From: Pseudomonas sp. S04
GTDB taxonomy: Bacteria; Pseudomonadota; Gammaproteobacteria; Pseudomonadales; Pseudomonadaceae
Direction: 5' to 3'
DNA: 64,000 nucleotides
Assembly (NCBI RefSeq): GCF_009834545.1
Contig: NZ_CP019427.1
Coordinates: 3,664,001-3,728,000, forward strand
Position numbers and translations under genes: made by a program. The notes under the pieces are model-generated. The model worked only from the letters and a program-made list of their open reading frames with translations. It searched no databases and was not told the origin of the DNA. Shown here piece after piece: positions 18,171-26,709 of the stretch; positions within the stretch are counted from its first letter, which is position 1; each line of letters starts with the position of its first letter.

Positions 18171-18686
18171 ATGAAGCCCTCCCCCGCAACCGAGTCGTCG
18201 ACGCTTGAAGCCCTGTACCGTGGCTATCATGGATGGTTGCTCGGCTGGTTGCGCCGCCGCGTGCAGTGTTCGCACCACGCTTCGGACCTGGCGCAGGACA
18301 CCTTCATTCGCCTGCTGGCGGCCGGCCCTTACGTCGCCCCGCGTGAACCCCGGGCCTTCCTGGCCACTGTGGCCCGGCGCCTGTTGATCGACAATGGCCG
18401 ACGCCTGCGCCTGGAGCTGGCGTTTCGCGAGGAGCTTGAACGCTGCGCTGCCTACCTCGATCAAGCGCCGTCGCCGGAGCAGATCCTCCAGGCCATCCAG
18501 ATCCTCGAAGCCATCGACCGGGCATTGGCCCGGATGAAACCCCGGGTGCGCGAAACCTTCATCCTGCGTCATCTCGATGGCCTGGGACAGGCGCAGATTG
18601 CCGAGCGCCTGGGGGTGACCGTGCGCACGGTGCAACATGACCTGGTGGAAGCGCTGCTGGCCTGCGACGCATGTGCCCAGGCATGA
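18171..18686 (+). CDS. FecI-like ECF sigma factor (iron-uptake signalling, module 2)
   Basis: The ATG at 18171 gives 171 residues; an upstream TTG at 18156 is rejected. Region 2 reads HHASDLAQDTFIRLLAAGPYV, and region 4 reads MKPRVRETFILRHLDGLGQAQIAERLGVTVRTVQHDL. It is followed by a FecR with an ATGA overlap and a TonB receptor with an STN domain, so it should switch on that receptor when its siderophore is bound. It is distinct in sequence from the module 1 sigma factor, so the two systems should not cross-talk. Confidence 0.92.
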   Translation: MKPSPATESSTLEALYRGYHGWLLGWLRRRVQCSHHASDLAQDTFIRLLAAGPYVAPREPRAFLATVARRLLIDNGRRLRLELAFREELERCAAYLDQAPSPEQILQAIQILEAIDRALARMKPRVRETFILRHLDGLGQAQIAERLGVTVRTVQHDLVEALLACDACAQA

Positions 18687-19639
18687 AACCCGCAATCGCC
18701 CCCCAGGTATTGCGCCAGGCCGCTGAATGGCTGGTGCGCCTGGATCACGGCAGCGATGCCGATGCGCAGACCGAACAACAGTTCCGCGCCTGGCTGGCGG
18801 CAGACCCGCAGCACCACGAGGCGATCACGCGGCTGCAGGGCCACATTGCGCCCCTGCAGGAACTCCCTGCGCGGGCGGCCCTGCGCCGAGCACAGCCACC
18901 GCGGCGCCGGGCGTCGGGGGTCAAGGGCCTGGCGTTGCTGGCAGTACTGGGGCTGACGGCAGCACCCGGCTACCAGTATTGGCAGAACGGTTACCTGCTG
19001 GCCGATCACAGCACCGACAGCCGCCAGTGGCGGCACGAATACCTCGCCGATGGCAGTCAACTGCAGCTGGACAGCAGCTCCGCCGTCGACCTCGACTTCC
19101 ACTCCGCGCAGCGTCGTGTGCGATTGCTCGAAGGCGAGATCCTGATCGACGTGGCCAAGGACGCCCATCGTCCGTTCTACGTCGACCCCCCCCACGGCAC
19201 CATTCGCGCCCTGGGTACGCGGTTCATCGTCGAGCGCATCGGCGACGCGACCCAGGTGAGCATGCTGGAATCCTCGACCCGCATCGACAGCGGCGGACGC
19301 AGCCTGACCCTCAATCCGGGCCAGCGCGTGCGCTTCGACGCCCAGGGGTTGGGCGCCGTCAGCCAGGTCGATGGCCCTGCCCTGCAAGCCGCGTGGAGTG
19401 CCCACCAGTTACTCGCCCACGACCAATCCCTGGCCGATGTGCTGGCACGAGTTGCGCGCCATCGCCCGGGGCTGTTGATCTTCGACCGCCAGGCCCTGCA
19501 GGCCTTGCGCGTGACGGTGATGCTGCCGGCCGACGACAGCGACCGCGCCCTGCGCCTGCTGGCGCGCACCCTGCCGATCGAGGTGAAAAGCTACAGCCCG
19601 TGGATCACCCGGGTATCGCTGAAACGCGAAAGCGAATAA
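18683..19639 (+). CDS. FecR-like anti-sigma regulator (module 2)
   Basis: Starting at the ATG that overlaps the sigma stop gives 318 residues. The N-terminal DUF4880 part reads RQAAEWLVRLDHGSDADAQTEQQFRAWLAADPQHHEAI. A hydrophobic stretch near residues 78-92 (LALLAVLGLTAAPGYQY) is the membrane segment. The FecR domain (WRHEYLADGSQLQLDSSSAVDLDF) and a C-terminal secretin/STN-like region follow. The role is to pass the receptor signal to the sigma factor across the inner membrane. Confidence 0.92.
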   Translation: MKPAIAPQVLRQAAEWLVRLDHGSDADAQTEQQFRAWLAADPQHHEAITRLQGHIAPLQELPARAALRRAQPPRRRASGVKGLALLAVLGLTAAPGYQYWQNGYLLADHSTDSRQWRHEYLADGSQLQLDSSSAVDLDFHSAQRRVRLLEGEILIDVAKDAHRPFYVDPPHGTIRALGTRFIVERIGDATQVSMLESSTRIDSGGRSLTLNPGQRVRFDAQGLGAVSQVDGPALQAAWSAHQLLAHDQSLADVLARVARHRPGLLIFDRQALQALRVTVMLPADDSDRALRLLARTLPIEVKSYSPWITRVSLKRESE

Positions 19640-19647
19640 TTTTTCGC
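19632..19647 (+). promoter_or_regulatory. Candidate FecI-type receptor promoter element 2
   Basis: GCGAATAATTTTTCGC lies on the fecR stop and resembles the element at 3225 in position and AT-rich core. It is also a short palindrome (GCGAA...TTCGC). Low confidence. Confidence 0.28.
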
Positions 19648-19715
19648 GGTTATTTCATGTTTGCGATTCTGCTGCGTCCTTCCTTTGGCCAACATTGATA
19701 AGGAGCACACAGAAG

Positions 19716-22121
19716 ATGGCTTCAACGTCGTTCACCCGCAGCGGTTTGCTACTCGCCAGCCACATGCTGCTGGGCAGCCTGCCGCTGGCCCTGCCCACCC
19801 TGGCGTATGCCCAACAGCAAACCCAGGCCTTCGATATCGCGCCCGGCCCGCTCGGCGAAGTGCTCGGTCGCTACGCCCAGGCCGCCGGCGTGCCGATCGC
19901 GTTCGCCTCGCATCAGGTCGAGGGACTGCGCAGCGAGGGTGTACGCGGCAGCTACAGCGTCGCCGAAGGATTCGCGCAGATCCTGCGTAACACCGGCATG
20001 GACGCCAGCGCCAGCACCGACGGCTATCAGTTGGTGAGTCGGCCACTGTCCACCGGATCGATTGCGCTGGAGGCGACAGAAGTCACTGCCAACCAGTTGG
20101 GAACCATCACCGAAGGCACCGGTTCCTACACCCCGGGCACCATCGCCACGGCCACCCGCCTGGTCCTGACGCCGCGGGAAACCCCGCAGTCGATTTCAGT
20201 GGTGACCCGCCAGACCATGGATGACTTCGGCCTGGTCTCCATCGACGACGTGATGCGTCATACACCGGGGATCACCGTCTCGACCTACGACAGCGAGCGC
20301 ACCAACTACTACGCCCGTGGTTTCTCGATTCAGAACTTCCAGTACGACGGCATTCCGACCCTGCGCAACGATGCCTTCTCGGCCGGCCAGACCTTGACCG
20401 ACATGGCCGTCTACGACCGTGTCGAAGTGCTCAAGGGGGCTACCGGGTTACTCACTGGCGCAGGTGGCCCCGGCGGCACCATCAACCTGATCCGCAAGAA
20501 ACCGACCGCCGAGTTCAAGGGCAACGTGGAGCTGGGCGCTGGCAGCTGGGACAACTACCGCTCGCAGATCGACCTCAGCGGGCCGTTGACCGAAACCGGC
20601 AATGTGCGGGCACGGGCGGTCGCCGCCTACCAGGACAAGCATTCGTTCATGGACCATTACCAGCGCAAGACCAGCGTCTACTTTGGCACCGTGGAAATCG
20701 ACCTCAACCCCGACACCCTGCTGACCCTGGGTGCCGATTACCAGGACAACGACCCCAAAGGCTCGGGCTGGTCCGGCAGCCGCCCACTGTTCGATTCCAA
20801 TGGCGATCGCATCAGCCTGCCACGCGCCTTCAACAATGGGGCGAAATGGAGTGGCTGGGAGCAATACACCCGCACGGTATTCGCCACCCTGGAACACAGC
20901 TTTGCCAATGAGTGGGTCGCCAAGGGCCAGTACAACCACCAGATCAATGGCTATCACGCCGAGATCGGTTCGGTGCAGAGCAGCCCCAATGCGCTGACCG
21001 GAACCTCCAGCGTGTACGCCAACAAGTTCACCGGCGAAACCACCAGCGACAGCGGCGACTTTTACCTGTCCGGGCCCTTCAGCCTGCTGGGTCGCGAGCA
21101 TCAGTTGGTGGTGGGCACCTCGGCCTCCAACTCCCACTGGAAAGCCAAGAGCTACTACAGCCCGACCTACACCAACAACGTGATCGACTTCTATCACTGG
21201 GACGGCGACAGCATCAAGCCGGACTGGGGCGTGGCCACCCCGACGGATGAAACCACGCGCCAGACTGCCGGCTACACCACGGCACGTTTTAGCCTGACCG
21301 ATGAGCTCAACCTGATGCTCGGCGCCCGCGTGGCGAATTATTGGCTGACGGGCACCAGCGACACCCGGGAAACCGGCAAGCTGGTGCCGTACGCCGGCGT
21401 CACCTACGACCTCAGCCAGAACCTGTCGTTGTACGCCAGCTACACCAGCATCTTCATGCCACAGCTCTACTACATCGACAGCCAGAACAAAGTCCTGGAA
21501 CCGGATGAGGGCAAGAACTACGAGCTGGGCATCAAGGGCGAGTATTTCGATGGCCAGCTCAACACCAGCCTGGCGTACTTCGAGATCCACGAGACCAACC
21601 GTGCCGAAGCCGACAACGCCTACAACGCGGCCCCGACCAACCCCGCCGTGGAGTACGCCTACCAGGGCATCAAGGCCAAGACCAAAGGCTACGAAGCAGA
21701 AATCTCCGGGCAGTTGGCCCCTGGCTGGCAATTGCAGGCCGGCTATACCCACAAGGTGGTGCGTGACGAGCACGGCAACAAGGTGTCCACCTGGGAACCC
21801 GAGGACCAGTTGAGCTTCTACAGCAGCTACAAACTGCAGGGCAACCTCGACAAGTTGACCCTCGGCGGCGGTGCACGCTGGCAGGGACAAGGCTGGCAGG
21901 TCCTGACCAACCGGGCCAAGTCCAGCGAGGAGAAGTTCTCCCAGGATGCTTACTGGCTGGTGGACCTGATGGGCCGCTATCAGTTCACCGAACACCTGTC
22001 GGCCACGGTCAACGTCAACAACCTGTTCGACAAGTACTACTACACCAACATCGGCTTCTATAACTCCTCGTACTACGGCGACCCACGCAATGTGATGGTG
22101 ACCAGCCGCTACGACTTTTAA
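19716..22121 (+). CDS. TonB-dependent ferric-siderophore receptor with signalling (STN) domain, module 2
   Basis: The ATG at 19716 follows AAGGAG and gives 801 residues. A signal peptide ends near TLAYAQQ (about residue 30). The STN domain begins AFDIAPGPLGEVLGRYAQAAGVPIAF. The plug shows ETPQSISVVTRQTMDDFGL and VEVLKGATGLLTGAGGPGGTINLI. The barrel ends in YGDPRNVMVTSRYDF with a terminal Phe. It is a siderophore receptor of the FpvA/FhuE/FoxA type, regulated through the FecI/FecR pair just upstream; the siderophore is not predictable. Confidence 0.93.
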   Translation: MASTSFTRSGLLLASHMLLGSLPLALPTLAYAQQQTQAFDIAPGPLGEVLGRYAQAAGVPIAFASHQVEGLRSEGVRGSYSVAEGFAQILRNTGMDASASTDGYQLVSRPLSTGSIALEATEVTANQLGTITEGTGSYTPGTIATATRLVLTPRETPQSISVVTRQTMDDFGLVSIDDVMRHTPGITVSTYDSERTNYYARGFSIQNFQYDGIPTLRNDAFSAGQTLTDMAVYDRVEVLKGATGLLTGAGGPGGTINLIRKKPTAEFKGNVELGAGSWDNYRSQIDLSGPLTETGNVRARAVAAYQDKHSFMDHYQRKTSVYFGTVEIDLNPDTLLTLGADYQDNDPKGSGWSGSRPLFDSNGDRISLPRAFNNGAKWSGWEQYTRTVFATLEHSFANEWVAKGQYNHQINGYHAEIGSVQSSPNALTGTSSVYANKFTGETTSDSGDFYLSGPFSLLGREHQLVVGTSASNSHWKAKSYYSPTYTNNVIDFYHWDGDSIKPDWGVATPTDETTRQTAGYTTARFSLTDELNLMLGARVANYWLTGTSDTRETGKLVPYAGVTYDLSQNLSLYASYTSIFMPQLYYIDSQNKVLEPDEGKNYELGIKGEYFDGQLNTSLAYFEIHETNRAEADNAYNAAPTNPAVEYAYQGIKAKTKGYEAEISGQLAPGWQLQAGYTHKVVRDEHGNKVSTWEPEDQLSFYSSYKLQGNLDKLTLGGGARWQGQGWQVLTNRAKSSEEKFSQDAYWLVDLMGRYQFTEHLSATVNVNNLFDKYYYTNIGFYNSSYYGDPRNVMVTSRYDF

Positions 22122-22175
22122 GCCATGGCCCACACGCCGAGCAGACACTGGTGGTCGGCTCGGCTCAAGCACCGG

Positions 22176-22214
22176 AACCGGGCACCGGAACCAGGCACCG
22201 GAACCAGGCACCGG
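22176..22214. repeat. 13-bp tandem repeat, three copies
   Basis: AACCGGGCACCGG is followed by two exact copies of AACCAGGCACCGG, with partial copies at both ends (CACCGG at 22170 and GCACCG at 22215). It lies between the receptor gene and the stop codon of the PfpI-like gene and could vary in copy number. Confidence 0.8.
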
Positions 22215-22220
22215 GCACCG

Positions 22221-22817
22221 TTACAAGTAAGGCTGGATATTGGCCAGGGTGCGCTCGACATACAGCTGTTTTTCTCCCACCGGGGCCACGTAGTGCACCG
22301 CATTGCAGGCCGCCTCCTGGCCCTGCAGGCGGGCGATGAGCCAGGCCGCCAGGTAGGTTGACGCCAGGCAGCCGCCGGCGGTCGCCACGTTGCCCCTGGC
22401 GAAGAACGCCTGGTTCAGTACGTCCACCCCCGCGGCCTGGACCCAGGGTTTGGTGGTCAGGTCGGTGCAGGCCGGCACCCCTTCCAGCAGCCCCAGCTTG
22501 GCCAGCACCAGGGTCCCGGAGCACTGCGCCGCCAGCAGTTGCCGCCGCGGGTCCAGGCGCAATTGGCCCATCAGTTGACTGTCCTCGACCACTTCACGGG
22601 TCAGCGCACCGCTGCCGACAATCACCGCATCCGCCTCGTTCGCCTCCTGCAGCGTGGCCTGGGACTCGATCACCAACCCGTTCATCGAGCGCACACGCAA
22701 CGTCGGGCTGGCAATCGACACGCGCCAGCCCGGGGTCTTGATCCGGTTGAGCAGCCCCAGGGCAATCAAGGAGTCGAGTTCGTTGAAACCGTCAAAAGTC
22801 AGGATCGCGATATGCAT
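22221..22817 (-). CDS. DJ-1/PfpI family protein
   Basis: The ATG at 22817 gives 198 residues; longer readings run through the MocR operator and are rejected. It starts MHIAILTFDGFNELDSL. Cys99 lies in LLAAQCSGTLVLA, at the nucleophile elbow expected for the DJ-1/PfpI/GATase1-like fold. Acidic Glu13 in FNELD is placed like the conserved acid of the family. Members act as glyoxalases, isocyanide hydratases or proteases of small substrates. It is divergent from a MocR regulator, with a shared palindrome between. Confidence 0.85.
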   Translation of the reverse strand: MHIAILTFDGFNELDSLIALGLLNRIKTPGWRVSIASPTLRVRSMNGLVIESQATLQEANEADAVIVGSGALTREVVEDSQLMGQLRLDPRRQLLAAQCSGTLVLAKLGLLEGVPACTDLTTKPWVQAAGVDVLNQAFFARGNVATAGGCLASTYLAAWLIARLQGQEAACNAVHYVAPVGEKQLYVERTLANIQPYL

Positions 22818-22892
22818 GACCGGGTCGTCCGCTGAATGGGCTGGCGTCCGCCTGTTGGGGCGGTTGTGCGGTCTCAGGCTAGGGCCAATAAT

Positions 22893-22916
22893 CAGTACAA
22901 TCAAATTATTGTACTG
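22893..22916. promoter_or_regulatory. Inverted repeat, likely MocR operator
   Basis: CAGTACAAT (22893-22901) and ATTGTACTG (22908-22916) are perfect 9-bp arms around a 6-base AT-rich spacer. The site lies 11 bases before the MocR start codon, in the gap shared with the divergent PfpI-like gene. Confidence 0.65.
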
Positions 22917-22927
22917 GATACAAGCCC

Positions 22928-24262
22928 ATGGCCCGTTCCCGCTACAAGTACCTGGTGGACGCCTTCGCCGCCGACATCCGTGCCGGCCGCCTGACACCCG
23001 GCACGCGTCTGCCCACCCATCGCCAACTGGCCACTCGCGAAGGCCTGGCCCTGGCCACCGCGACTCGGGTGTATGGCGAACTGGAAGCCATGGGCCTGGT
23101 CAGCGGCGAAGCCGGCCGGGGCACTTTTGTCCGTGAGACCGCGCTGCCCGCCGGGCTGGGAGTCGACCAGCACGCAGTCGCCGCGGGCCTGCTCGACCTC
23201 AACTTCAACTATCCCGCACTCCCCGGCCAGGCCGAACTGCTGCGCGGCGCCTTGCGGCAACTGGCGAACAGCGGTGACCTGGAAGCCCTGCTGCGTTATC
23301 AGCCCCACGGTGGTCGCCCCCATGAGCGGGCCAGCGTCGCCCGGCACCTGCACTGTCGCGGTCTTGCGGTCAGTGAAGAGCAGGTGCTGATTGTCAGCGG
23401 CGCCCAGCACGGCCTGGCCGTCACCCTGATGGGGCTATTGCGCGCCGGAGATGTGGTCGCCACCGACGCCCTCACCTACCCCGGGTTCAAAGTCCTCGCC
23501 GAGAGCCAGCGCCTGGAACTGGCGCCGATTGCCGCTACCCACCAGCAACCGGACCTCGACGCCCTGGCGCGCCTGTGCCAGCAACGCAAGGTACGTGCCG
23601 TGTACTGCATGCCGACCCTGCACAACCCGCTGGGCTGGGTGGCCAGTGCCGACTGGCGTCAGCGCCTGGTGCAGATCGCCCGCCAGCACGACCTGCTGAT
23701 CATCGAAGACGCCGCCTATGCCTTTCTTGCCGATGACCCGCCACCGCCCCTGGCTGCCCTGGCGCCGGAGCGCACCGTGTACGTCTCGGGGCTGTCGAAA
23801 AATGTCGCCACCGGCCTGCGGGTCGGTTTTGTCGCGGCGCCCCTGCCCTGGATCCCAGCCCTGGAACGGAGCATCCGGGCCACCGTGTGGAACACCCCCG
23901 GCGTGATGACTTCGATCGCCTGCAACTGGCTCGACGACGGCACCGTGCTACGCCTGGAACAACACAAGCGCGAGGATGCCAGACAGCGCCAAGCCCTGGC
24001 CCGCGCCGTCCTGCGCGGCCTGCCGTTCACCAGTCACCCCAACGCCTACTTCCTCTGGCTGCCCCTGGGCGAAGAAGTGCGCGCCGACCAGATTGCCATG
24101 GCCCTGCTGCGCGAGAACGTCTCGGTGTCGACCGCCGAACCCTTTGCCACCTCCAGCCACGTGCCCCACGCCATCCGCCTGGCACTGGGCTCCCTGGACC
24201 TGGCTAGCTTGCAGGTGGCCCTGGAAACGGTGAAGCGGGTGGTGGACAGGCATACGTATTAA
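22928..24262 (+). CDS. MocR/PdxR-type regulator (GntR HTH fused to aminotransferase fold)
   Basis: The 444-residue protein has an N-terminal winged helix of about 75 residues ([47 protein letters not shown]). A class I aminotransferase-like domain follows. The PLP-binding Lys is Lys291 in [18 protein letters not shown], and the Asp/Tyr region is [13 protein letters not shown]. Such proteins sense PLP or an amino compound rather than catalyse transamination. It is divergent from the PfpI-like gene, which is its likely target. Its end overlaps the convergent LysR gene by four bases. Confidence 0.92.
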   Translation: MARSRYKYLVDAFAADIRAGRLTPGTRLPTHRQLATREGLALATATRVYGELEAMGLVSGEAGRGTFVRETALPAGLGVDQHAVAAGLLDLNFNYPALPGQAELLRGALRQLANSGDLEALLRYQPHGGRPHERASVARHLHCRGLAVSEEQVLIVSGAQHGLAVTLMGLLRAGDVVATDALTYPGFKVLAESQRLELAPIAATHQQPDLDALARLCQQRKVRAVYCMPTLHNPLGWVASADWRQRLVQIARQHDLLIIEDAAYAFLADDPPPPLAALAPERTVYVSGLSKNVATGLRVGFVAAPLPWIPALERSIRATVWNTPGVMTSIACNWLDDGTVLRLEQHKREDARQRQALARAVLRGLPFTSHPNAYFLWLPLGEEVRADQIAMALLRENVSVSTAEPFATSSHVPHAIRLALGSLDLASLQVALETVKRVVDRHTY

Positions 24263-25167
24263 GCCGGCTTGCGCCCGGTTGCCTCTGATCCCACCACCCC
24301 ACGCGCCTCGAGCATCCGCACAAACATGCTCAGGCTTTGCGACACCGTGCCCCGGCGCCACACCAGCCAGGTGCGCAGGTAGCGGAACGACTCCGACAGC
24401 GGCCAGATGCTCACCGTGCTGCAACCGGGCATGCTCTCGAGCATGCTGCGGGGCATCAGGGCCAGGCCGGCACCGGCGCTGACGCAGGCGAGCATGCCGT
24501 GGTAGGACTCCATCTCGTGGATCCGCCCCGGCACTGCCGCGTCCTTGGCGAACCAGCTTTCGAAGTGGTGCCGGTAGGAACAATTGGCGCGAAACGCATA
24601 AATGCTCTCGCCGTTGACCTCCCGCGCGCGGTGGATCGGCGGGTGATTGAGGGGGGCGATCAGCACCATCTCCTCCTCGAACGCCGGCACTCCCTCCAGT
24701 GCCGGGTGCAGCACCGGTCCGTCGACGAAGGCCGCCGCCAGGCGCCCGGACAATACACCGTCGATCATGGTCCCGGAGGGCCCGGTGGACAGGTCCAGCG
24801 CCACCTTGGCGTACTGTTGGTTATAGGCCGCCAGCAGTGCAGGAATGCGCACCGCCGCCGTGCTCTCCAGTGAGCCCAGGGAAAACGAGCCTTGGGGTTC
24901 TTCCCCGGCAACCGTCGCCCGGGCCTCCCCGACCAGGTCGAGAATCCGTCGCGCGTAGTCGAGAAAACTCCAGCCGGCCGGCGACAGGCGCAAGCGGCTT
25001 TTCTCACGGATAAACAGATCCACGCCCAGGTCCTGCTCCAGTTGCTTGATCCGCGTCGTCAGGTTCGAGGGCACCCGGTGGATGTGCTGCGCGGCGGCAC
25101 TGATACTGCCGTGCTCGGCCACGGCCTTGAAAATCTCCAGCTGAACCAGATCCAAGTCATTCTCCAT
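24259..25167 (-). CDS. LysR family regulator, PtrR-like
   Basis: The 302-residue protein has a LysR HTH at residues 5-65 ([46 protein letters not shown]). A periplasmic-binding-like effector domain follows. It is divergent from the Sad-type semialdehyde dehydrogenase gene. In Escherichia coli the LysR gene ptrR (yneJ) sits next to sad (yneI) in the same way, and it controls putrescine/GABA use. That parallel is the basis of the name; the effector here is inferred. Confidence 0.88.
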   Translation of the reverse strand: MENDLDLVQLEIFKAVAEHGSISAAAQHIHRVPSNLTTRIKQLEQDLGVDLFIREKSRLRLSPAGWSFLDYARRILDLVGEARATVAGEEPQGSFSLGSLESTAAVRIPALLAAYNQQYAKVALDLSTGPSGTMIDGVLSGRLAAAFVDGPVLHPALEGVPAFEEEMVLIAPLNHPPIHRAREVNGESIYAFRANCSYRHHFESWFAKDAAVPGRIHEMESYHGMLACVSAGAGLALMPRSMLESMPGCSTVSIWPLSESFRYLRTWLVWRRGTVSQSLSMFVRMLEARGVVGSEATGRKPA

Positions 25168-25255
25168 TCGTGAACGATAGGCTCAGCATTATTCAGTTTT
25201 CAGCAGCCAAGCGCCAGCGTAGCCTGCATCCATTCCCACCCAGCAGGACGGTGCC

Positions 25256-26647
25256 ATGACCCAGATTTCCAGCCTCACCCATGCCCTTTCGATCAACCCC
25301 GCCACCGCCGAGCAGATCGGCCACTACCCCTTCCAGTCCGCGGCCGAGCTGGATGCGGCGCTGGCCCGGGCCAGTGCCGGGTTCGCCACCTGGCGCCGTA
25401 CCCCCCTCGCCCAGCGTGCCCAGGCCTTGATTGCCCTGGCCCAGGCACTACGCGACAACGCCACGAGCATGGCCCGGATGATCACCCTGGAAATGGGCAA
25501 GCCGCTGACCCAGGCCCGTGGTGAAATCGAAAAATGCGCCCAGCTCTGCCTGTGGTACGCCGAACACGGCCCGGCCATGCTCGCTGCCGAACCGACCCAG
25601 GTGGAAGGCGCCAAGGCGCGCATCGAGTACCGCCCGCTGGGGCCGATTCTCGCGGTGATGCCGTGGAACTTCCCGATCTGGCAAGTCCTGCGCGGCGCGG
25701 TTCCAGCCCTGATCGCCGGCAACACCTACGTACTCAAACATGCACCGAACGTGATGGGCAGCGCCTACCTGCTGCGCGATGCCTTGCGCCAGGCCGGGTT
25801 TGCCGAGGGTGTGTTCGAAGTCATCAACGTCACGCCGGACGGCGTCTCCAGTGCGATTGCCGATCCCCGGATCGCCGCCGTGACCCTGACCGGCAGCGTG
25901 CGCGCCGGCATGGCCATCGGCGCCCAGGCCGGTGCGGCCTTGAAAAAATGCGTGCTGGAACTGGGGGGCAGCGATCCGTTCATCGTGCTCAACGACGCCG
26001 ACCTCGATGAAGCGGTCAAGGCCGCAGTGCTCGGCCGCTACCAGAACACCGGGCAAGTCTGCGCAGCCGCCAAGCGCCTGATCATCGAACAGGGTGTGGT
26101 CGAGGAATTCACCCGCAAGTTCGTCGAGCTGACCCGCCAACTGGTGGTCGGCGACCCCTTGGCCGACGCAACCTACATCGGCCCGATGGCACGTGTTGAC
26201 CTGCGCGACGAGCTGCACGAGCAGGTGCGCGAGACCCTGGAACAAGGCGCGACCTTGCTGCTGGGTGGCGCCAAGGCCGAAGGCCCGGGCAACTACTACC
26301 CGCCGACGATTCTGGCCGACGTCACCGACCAGATGACCGCCTTCCGCCAGGAACTGTTTGGCCCGGTGGCGTCGATCATCACCGCCCGCGATGCCGCCCA
26401 TGCACTGGCGCTGGCCAACGACAGCGAGTTCGGGCTGACGGCGACTGTCTTCAGCCGCAACCTGGAACTGGCCCGGCAACTGGCGGACGAACTGCAAACC
26501 GGTGGCGTGTTCATCAACGGCTACAGCGCCTCCGACCCTCGCGTGAGCTTCGGCGGCGTGAAGAAAAGTGGTTTTGGCCGCGAACTGTCGCACTTCGGCG
26601 TCCGCGAATTCTGCAACGTCCAGACCGTTTGGCTGGATCGCCGCTGA
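25256..26647 (+). CDS. sad: NAD-dependent succinate-semialdehyde dehydrogenase, Sad type
   Basis: The 463-residue protein is an aldehyde dehydrogenase close to E. coli YneI/Sad. It shares the start HALSINPATAEQIG and the blocks CLWYAEHGPAMLAAEPT, EYRPLGPILAVMPWNFPIWQ and GVKKSGFGRELSHFG. Catalytic residues are Glu235 (VLELGGSDP) and Cys269 (NTGQVCAAAKR). It oxidises succinate semialdehyde to succinate in putrescine/GABA breakdown. It is transcribed away from the PtrR-like regulator, and a strong bidirectional terminator follows. Confidence 0.92.
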   Translation: MTQISSLTHALSINPATAEQIGHYPFQSAAELDAALARASAGFATWRRTPLAQRAQALIALAQALRDNATSMARMITLEMGKPLTQARGEIEKCAQLCLWYAEHGPAMLAAEPTQVEGAKARIEYRPLGPILAVMPWNFPIWQVLRGAVPALIAGNTYVLKHAPNVMGSAYLLRDALRQAGFAEGVFEVINVTPDGVSSAIADPRIAAVTLTGSVRAGMAIGAQAGAALKKCVLELGGSDPFIVLNDADLDEAVKAAVLGRYQNTGQVCAAAKRLIIEQGVVEEFTRKFVELTRQLVVGDPLADATYIGPMARVDLRDELHEQVRETLEQGATLLLGGAKAEGPGNYYPPTILADVTDQMTAFRQELFGPVASIITARDAAHALALANDSEFGLTATVFSRNLELARQLADELQTGGVFINGYSASDPRVSFGGVKKSGFGRELSHFGVREFCNVQTVWLDRR

Positions 26648-26654
26648 GGGCAGC

Positions 26655-26688
26655 AAAAAAACCGGGAGCACTAGGCTCCCGGTTTTTT
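26655..26688. terminator. Bidirectional intrinsic terminator
   Basis: AAAAAACCGGGAGC pairs with GCTCCCGGTTTTTT around a short loop CTAG-like centre. It has A and T runs on both sides, serving sad (plus) and the protease-fusion gene (minus). Confidence 0.92.
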
Positions 26689-26709
26689 AGCGATGCAAGG
26701 GGCTAACGA

